Source: Vandiemenella viatica (Eukaryota > Arthropoda > Insecta > Orthoptera > Morabidae). From it: DNA of 64,000 nucleotides. This document shows positions 58,204-64,000 of this stretch, piece by piece. The first letter of the stretch is position 1, and each line of letters opens with the position of its first letter. The stretch covers positions 105,769,447-105,833,446 of the forward strand of contig CM061920.1 in assembly GCA_031002005.1 (NCBI GenBank), read 5' to 3'. The notes below the pieces were generated by a model, which was given only the letters and a program-made list of their open reading frames with translations, was not told the origin of the DNA and searched no databases. The position numbers and the translations under genes are program-made.

Positions 58204-58547
58204 TGGTTCTTTTTATTTCCCTTAGGAACACCTCTTCTATCCGAGGCTCTACACTTCTTTCTGAGGTTGTATTTCCCTTCTTCTTCACTATCCAAGGTAG
58301 ATTCTTCTATCTTCTTTTTTGTAGTCTCCGACATATCTTGGTCTGATTGGTAAATAAATAGATCATGATTTTCACCAGTTGTTTTGGCTGTAATGCCACC
58401 ACTAGATTCCGCCATTGCGGCTGCTTTACACGCTTTGCCGCTGCCGACGAGATGTAGTTGTTCTGACGTGCACTTAAATTCCTTTACACTTATTTTAACA
58501 ACTACTTTTGGATTCGGATGTTGTGTCCCACTAGAACTAGTTGTCAC
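58200..58547 (-). CDS. LINE upstream frame (ORF1a or frameshifted N-terminus of ORF1, 115 aa)
   Basis: A 115-codon frame (MTTSSSGTQHP...) rich in Ser, Thr, Lys and Glu, with a basic C-terminus (KYNLRKKCRASDRRGVPKG, nuclear-localisation-like). Its TGA overlaps the next frame's ATG as ATGA. Either the element has a separate short ORF with stop-start coupling, or a single-base indel has split an ORF1 of about 540 codons. Composition and the absence of stops favour real coding origin. No domain is recognised. Confidence 0.6.
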   Translation of the reverse strand: MTTSSSGTQHPNPKVVVKISVKEFKCTSEQLHLVGSGKACKAAAMAESSGGITAKTTGENHDLFIYQSDQDMSETTKKKIEESTLDSEEEGKYNLRKKCRASDRRGVPKGNKKNQ

Positions 58548-58680
58548 CGATACACTCGCTTGGCGCTATGGCCACTCGCACCGCTGTAGACTCACGTCAC
58601 TACCGACACACACGTAAACAAGGAAGCACTCTCGTAGCTGCTAGACTAGATCCGTATGCGACCGTAAAGAAGAGGGGGAT
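58548..58680 (-). other. LINE 5' untranslated region (estimated)
   Basis: GC-richer DNA upstream of ORF1a. Composition drops sharply to AT-rich at about 58680, which I take as the element's 5' edge. In I-type LINEs this region carries an internal Pol II promoter; no specific promoter motif was identified. The next 400 bp (58681-59084) shows nothing recognisable. Confidence 0.4.
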
Positions 58681-59084
58681 ATTTTTTTATGTATGTTCAG
58701 CGATATCTTCGCCAATTGTGAACCCATTTTGATTAAAAAATTTTTAGTGTACAGGTGTATCATCTGTATGTTTCAGTTTTGTTGAAACATGTTTTTACAA
58801 TTAATCATAGGTAAGTAGTAAGATGATTTTTTATGTTTTATTGTCATTTGTTATTGTTACCATTTTTTGTTTTTCTTGCTTTGGCTGGCATCGACTCCAA
58901 AAAATAACTGATTAATGTAAAAATTTCAATAATAGTAATCTAAAATATTGTCTATTTAGATTTATTTTCTTCTAAGCAAGGTATAAACTTATTTTATAAT
59001 TTTTAGTGTTTTTTAAGGCGGTTTTTAATTTTTTGAAACAATTATTTTATTTTGCAATTTGCACATATTTCAGTGATAGTTTAA

Positions 59085-60030
59085 ACAGCGATACAGGTGG
59101 AACTTCTACTGAAATAATAATTTCGGAATTAGCGAACATTGAAAATAAATTAGAAATCCCAAAACCTTACTTTATAGCGCGTGACATTGGTTTTATTCCT
59201 GGTCCGGGTCTCATTCAGCACGGTAAATACGCAATTACTTCCATCCGTATGAAATAATAACTTCAGTGACTTTGCGATAGTGAAAGCAGCTTAAATTATT
59301 TTTAAATTTAAATTCATTGTGAATTATTCTGTTAAAAAAAATATATGTCACCTGTTATTCTGGTCCTGTATGCATTTCGGACATAACCACAACTAGCACT
59401 AATATTACTGTTCAAAATTCATAGATTTTATTACCCGTGTAATAATACATTCACTGAATTGCGTTCTAAATTTGAAACACTGGAAGTAGTTACATGTATC
59501 TAATAAAAGAAGCTAATAATGAATTAATATATTAATTTAAAGGCAGTACATACTTTTATTTCTGTGTTTCGGGAAATCATTTCTTAGAATATATTTTAAC
59601 AGTGACTTAAAATATCTGCATCGAATATAAATATTTTGTAAGCCCATCAAAAAATGATGTGTTGAAGGCAGGAGTTTTACAATTCTTTTGATCAGATAAC
59701 GCTCATAATCTGAAAAATGATGTATTGTAGATATTTCTTAGCTTATTGTAACAACGGTATCGCTGTACAGAGAGTATGAGAAAAATCTACATCGAACCAA
59801 TTTTAATTAAGAAAAAGCAACTAATAATTAATATGTCAAATTTTACGAAATACATGATTTTCTTTTAGTGTGCTGGGTGTACAGCTAAATAGAACTGTTA
59901 TAACCTCGCATAACGCCCATAACCTCCAACATTTTCGGTAGTTGTTGGTTGGGCAGCAAAGGCGGAAAGCGTGACGTCAGAGTGACAGACATCGTGAACA
60001 AATTGGCATTTTATAGGTGTAGGTAGATGA
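59085..60030 (-). mobile_element. Helitron-like interspersed repeat, family H, second copy
   Basis: Matches the complement of 43286-44345 in three ordered blocks: ccttactttatagcgcgtga (59163-59182), attctggtcc...cactaatattactgttc (about 59356-59415) and ggaaagcgtgacgtc (59965-59979). It also shares the block around tagatatttcttagcttatt with 21165-21290. The 83-codon plus-strand frame at 59006-59257 falls inside the repeat and is not a host gene. The terminal TATA-type end is degenerate (about 60016-60030). Confidence 0.45.
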
Positions 60031-60089
60031 GAACAATAATGTACCAATTTGATTTTTTTGTACTTGAGGACTGTTATTAGAGCCTAGCA

Positions 60090-60200
60090 TTCAACTGGAG
60101 TGATTTCTGGAATCCATAAAAATCGAATCAGGTTAGTCGGAACGGGAATCAAACCCGCGACCTCATTCCTGGCATTCCCGAGAGTTAACACTCAGACACA
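60090..60200 (-). repeat. SINE family A, diverged 5' half
   Basis: Contains caactggagtgatttctgg, ccataaaaatcgaatcagg and the B-box complement gggaatcaaacccgcgacc (60147-60165), then a head-like end. The 3' half is missing. Confidence 0.6.
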
Positions 60201-60946
60201 GAATTCGGTGTCTACGAACAAAATTAATAGAAATAATGACAGAGAAAGTGATCACTAAAGAAATCAGTGAAAGCTGGCGTATATTTATTAGTAAAACCCA
60301 GCTCAGTCACGCGGAGGTATTAAACGAAAATATGTCAGTAACATTTTTAACACTTTAATAAGTTTTATACTGTACTGTATTATATATGTATCGTTAACTC
60401 TAATTTCCGTGGTATTCAATGTTCTACTTTTTATTAGAAACATAGTTGCCTGTACTAATTATTGAATTACGCAAGGCTTGTGCGCAGATAATTTGAGCCG
60501 GCTTATATTCGTTGGATAACAAATCTGGAAGAAGGTAGGTGTATACAGCAATACCAAAGTTTCGCATCAGACAGAGACGTTCTTTCAAGGGGCTTTAATC
60601 AGGCAGGGGCATTGCAGGGACCGTAGCCGAGATGAAGGCTGCTGTGCTCATTACGGTGGGTGCAATGCTACAATGGAGGCGGACGGACAAAGGATGACAC
60701 CGTTCAGTGAGGATGGGGATGGGGCAGTGTGCCCGTCCACTACCACCGTGACACTGCCGCCTGATTACTACGGCGCAAGAACCGTCCACAAAAAAAGAGG
60801 TGCCGTCCCCGGGTGGCAAAAACAGGTGTTCCCTACCCACTGCGCAAAAGACGATTCAATACCTGGGGATTACTATTTTACAGGAAACTAATCTCATTCG
60901 GAGGCCTGAAGCTATCAAGAAATATTGTAAGCACAGATATTATGGG
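60201..60946. other. unassigned DNA
   Basis: A GC-richer block at about 60595-60860 has overlapping short frames on both strands (81 codons minus, 72 plus) without recognisable motifs. Nothing else seen. Confidence 0.4.
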
Positions 60947-61313
60947 AACGTCCATAAACTACGTAGCTCCATTTTTGATCTCCTGCGGAATCCCCCTCCC
61001 CCACGTAGCCTGACGTAGCTTTTGCCTCTAAATCCCCCTCCCGCGCGGCAAGTAGCTTTAATCCCTATTGATTCCAGAAGGTATTTTTTTTTACTGTTTT
61101 CTCTTGTGAGACTACGTAAACTACATAAGGAGGTAACTAAATGACGGAAATAAATATTTACATGCTGTTCCGTGTTCTGCGCCTTTTTTTAACTGTGACA
61201 AATAATATTAATGAAAAGCTAAGGGGCTTGGCTCGGAATCCCCCACATAGCCAACCATAGCTTTCTATTCAACCCCCCTTTTTTTATACCGAGCCACGTA
61301 GTTTATGAACGCT
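60947..61313. mobile_element. MITE with about 21-bp terminal inverted repeats
   Basis: CGTCCATAAACTACGTAGCT (60949 onward) pairs with the complement of the right end, CGTTCATAAACTACGTGGCT (61311 leftward), with two mismatches over 21 bp. Subterminal sequence is C-rich on the plus strand near both ends (aatccccctcccc; caacccccctttt). At about 365 bp with no coding potential it fits a MITE. The target duplication was not clear. Confidence 0.65.
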
Positions 61314-62247
61314 GCATCTGGTCGAATGAAAACAAACTGGACGATTCCTTGGGCGAAGAGATTACGACAGAAAAGTAGTAGAACATAAAGCGTCGTTTAT
61401 CGCTACCCAGGACAGAACTAAAGTATCTATATTCCAGTAGTATGGACAAATAAGGAGCGAGGTAAGAGTACTGAAAAGTAAGTGCAAATTGGATTTGGAA
61501 CGAAAGGTGTCATAAAGCGAGTAACTAAAACATGGATGAAGCGAGTAGGAGAAACTGTGCTTGCTAGATGAAATAGTGAAATCGAAAATGAGGAAATGGG
61601 AGGAAATGCCTGGACGGAAGACTTTGGAGTGACTTAACAAGTGGCTCGGAAATATGAGAGATAATGATGATCCTTGCGAGTAGATCTGAAGTTACTTGAA
61701 GAGAACAGCATGTGGGCGGGTTCACACAGAAACGAAAAGTTGTCGACTGACCATATCCTAGCCATATTCGACGCGCGGCACGCCATGTGAACGTGAGACA
61801 AGAGAATCAGTGGTATCCCCAGTTCTTCAGCAAGACTTGTACATTCCTTACCACGTGTTTCCTGGCTGGCATTGTCCTGCTGGAAGTGCAGACCTTAGGA
61901 TGTATAACTTTCGGATGTAGCGGTTGCTATTCGCACTGCTCTTATCTCAATACATAGGAGGGGAGATCGCAAGTTATAGCCAATGGACCCCCAAAGCATC
62001 ACAGCGTTTGGACGTTCGACAACGACCCTCTTCTATCCACTGGTTCCTGACACTCGACACTGTCGCTGCAACGCGTCATGTAGGCTACGTGGCGCAATGT
62101 AACAGTACGACAAACCCGTTTCCCGGAGGCCAAACATACTGCCTCGATCAAACTCATTCACATGCTAATATTGCGCCCTGTGACATACCGGCACTTTCTT
62201 CTTTTTCGGTTGACGGTACTGCACCGAGGCGCATCACTGACCAGAAC
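61314..62247. other. unassigned DNA
   Basis: A minus-strand frame of 92 codons at 61362-61640 is Ser/Phe-rich and shows no motif. The part at about 61740-62240 is GC-richer and has a 115-codon plus-strand frame running into the SINE, which argues against it being a gene. Confidence 0.4.
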
Positions 62248-62490
62248 CGTGCGTGGTGGATGAACGGTTAACGCTCTGGCCTCACATTCGGGAGGACGTG
62301 GATTCGAATCCCCGTCCGGGCATCCAGATTTGGGTTTTTCATGGTTTCCCCGAATCACTCCAGGCAAATGCCGGGATTCTTCCTTCAAAAAAGCCATGGA
62401 CGAATTCCTTCCCGTTCCTTCCTCCACTCCCATCCTGCCTCTAATGACCTCGCCGCCGACGAGGCGTAAAGCCCAAGCAAAAAAAAAAAA
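62248..62490 (+). repeat. tRNA-derived SINE, family A, full length
   Basis: Best copy in the window. Its tRNA-like head has an A-box region (gtggatgaacggttaacgc, about 62251-62269) and a B box GGATTCGAATCCCC (62300-62313). The body follows (catccagatttgggtttttc; caggcaaatgccgggattc; cttccttcaaaaaagccatgg), then the end tctaatgacctcgccgccgacgaggcgtaaagc (split over 62440-62472) and an A12 tail (62479-62490). Transcribed by Pol III from the internal promoter and mobilised by a LINE in trans. Which LINE is unknown; the I-type LINE here shares the simple A tail. Confidence 0.9.
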
Positions 62491-64000
62491 TTGATCGGAC
62501 AGGGGTGCTACTGGCCATCTATTTTCGATCTTAATCACTTATGACGATTCCACTGTTTTAAACATATCCCGATTTTGGAGTGATTCAGACTATATCTTAT
62601 AGGTATTACAAGTTACACAAATATGAGTATACAATCTGCATCATAGTATCTGAACGTTGGTGCTAAATAATATGATTAAAAACTGATTAATAATCAGTAA
62701 ATCAAAAGATAGAATGACATGTGATAGCATCCAAAAATTCTTTTTTATTGCAATTATACTTTATTTACCTTGTATAAGTCAAAGAAATATAGTTAAGTTC
62801 TTTGTGAATGAAAATTAACGAAGTCAGTGCCGTGAAATGCGTTGTTTTATCGAGTGATAATAATCGTACTTCTGACAACAACCACCTTCTCCTTAGCAGC
62901 GAGATTACCTACTCCAGGTAACGGGACTACAAGAACATGTTTACGCAGACGGTACCTATTACTCCACTTTTTCTATATTGTTATGATTTGATATGCGTGC
63001 ATTAATAATAGTTTGTGTTTCTTTTCGGCTAATTGTTGAACAGTATTTTCACCATGCGATGTGAATCGGATGAAGTGATTCTATCACGGTGGGAGTCTAA
63101 AAACAGCCTCTTGTTTTCGATTTCCTCATGAAAGTGAAATTAATTAATTGCTTGCATTAAACAGTAGTGATCTACATCACACTCCCTCGTCAGTTTGAGC
63201 TGTTACGTGAATTATGACCACTCAAATACCATTTGCCGGCTGTTTTAATCGGATTTATCGCCAAATAACATTAACGGCACGTTATTAGCACCAAAAAAAG
63301 TGAATCCACTGGCCTGGAAATTGTTTGCTCAGAATACGATAATAGTTATTTAGCGATGATTATGTAACGAAATGCTCGTTTAGGGTTTTGTGGTGTTTCT
63401 GCAATCAATGGATGAAATGAAATGTGATTCAGCACCAATTATTCATTCTGTTCCCGCTTGCAACCGCAATGATGAATATCATTGAGGTTATACTACAGAG
63501 TTCCAAAAGATTATCTGTCAGAACGAAATGAACAATTAGTACTAAAAAAATATTTCGGTAAAGTAAAACCACTTTTTTCACCGTCAGTTCTGCCGTTTTT
63601 CAAATCTCAACCGTTACATAACGATTATGAACTAGGCGTCTTTCTCTGAAGGTCAATTTAAGAACAAATTTTCTTCTTCACGGTGGAAATCCTTATTTCC
63701 GAGGTTCAGAAATATAAATAAATTTAATGTTTTATTGTTTCACAATTTCTTCTACGCATCCTCACAATTAGTTGCAGCATGTTCTAGACGTAGCCCTTTT
63801 TCAGACAAACTGCATTATAGTATCTCTGTGTTGATTACTTTTACAGATAGAATATTGGTAATCCCTGTCGTCATATTCAAACAACTAGAACACAAGCACT
63901 CCGGGTGACAGGTTCTTTCGTCCTGACCCCCCCCCCCCACACACACACACACACACTTTTTGAGCTAGTTAGTAATTCGTTTCCGAAGCAAGAAACGTCA
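62491..64000. other. AT-rich DNA, nothing recognised
   Basis: No gene or element recognised except the microsatellite near the right end. Confidence 0.5.
63927..63956. repeat. C12 run followed by (AC)9 microsatellite
   Basis: Twelve C then nine AC units. A compound simple repeat, length probably polymorphic. Confidence 0.95.

Larger units (their letters stand above)
53173..58680 (-). mobile_element. nearly full-length I-type LINE (gag-like ORF1; EN-RT-RNase H ORF2)
   Basis: On the minus strand, in order: a short GC-rich 5' region (58680-58548), ORF1a, ORF1b with zinc knuckles, ORF2 with apurinic-type endonuclease, reverse transcriptase and RNase H, a 57-bp AT-rich 3' UTR, and an A15 tail (T15 at 53173-53187). 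RNase H in ORF2 together with a zinc-knuckle ORF1 points to the I group (I, LOA, Ingi-like) rather than Jockey or R1. At about 5.5 kb it is close to full length. ORF2 has two stop codons and one frameshift, so it is dead but not old. Target duplications were not found, and the exact 5' end is estimated from the change in base composition. Confidence 0.9.

Noticed and set aside
59006..59257. 83-codon frame as a host gene
   Set aside because: The DNA is homologous to the inverted copy at 44260-44345, so it is repeat sequence.
1..64000. CRISPR arrays, operons, bacterial promoters or rRNA genes
   Set aside because: No regularly spaced repeats, no compact gene strings and no rRNA-like sequence; everything recognisable is eukaryotic transposon-derived.

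Overview
This is a eukaryotic, AT-rich window with no convincing host protein-coding gene. Almost everything that can be named is transposable-element sequence: a non-LTR retrotransposon carrying apurinic-type endonuclease, reverse transcriptase and RNase H, two Tc1 elements and two further Tc1/mariner-superfamily relics, a gypsy-type LTR element, a solo LTR, Helitron-like and hAT-like pieces, foldback and MITE-type elements, and about a dozen copies of one tRNA-derived SINE. This mixture, and the low gene density, suggest an arthropod with a large genome, most likely an insect and possibly an orthopteran. The taxon is inferred from repeat composition only.

Layout. 1-11.3 kb: anonymous DNA with GC-richer blocks, a mariner-like element (4715-~6140, minus) split by a solo LTR (5063-5867) flanked by the 4-bp duplication ACTG, a second SINE type, and a transposase relic (8433-9555, minus) into which a LINE 3' fragment (8514-9050) inserted. 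11,333-18,176: a structurally complete LTR retrotransposon (minus) with 1276- and 1297-bp LTRs that differ by about 9 substitutions plus a few indels, flanked by ACAA duplications. Its only sizeable open frame is a 429-codon coiled-coil, gag-like ORF, and no pol was found. 18.2-34.8 kb: mostly anonymous AT-rich DNA with scattered SINEs, a decayed LINE reverse transcriptase, a small array of heat-shock-element-like motifs and Helitron-like fragments. 34,840-36,258: a full-length Tc1 element whose 340-codon transposase frame has a single internal stop. 36.8-38.2 kb: a near-perfect hairpin and a 429-bp foldback element. 40.2-44.3 kb: SINEs, an internally deleted Tc1 copy with intact ends (42,337-43,246), and a Helitron-like repeat with an internal 190-bp tandem duplication. 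53,173-58,680: an almost full-length I-type LINE (minus) with ORF1 and ORF2 overlapping and three separate disabling lesions in ORF2. 58.7-64 kb: a second large copy of the Helitron-like repeat, a MITE, and a full-length SINE with poly(A) tail.

The elements do not form a pathway. They record successive insertions: LTR into mariner, LINE into transposon, SINE into Helitron-like DNA. The freshest are the LTR element at 11.3-18.2 kb, the Tc1 at 34.8 kb and the SINEs at 38.3 and 62.2 kb. Calls rest on reading motifs, terminal repeats and target-site duplications by eye. No database search was possible, so family names are at superfamily level.
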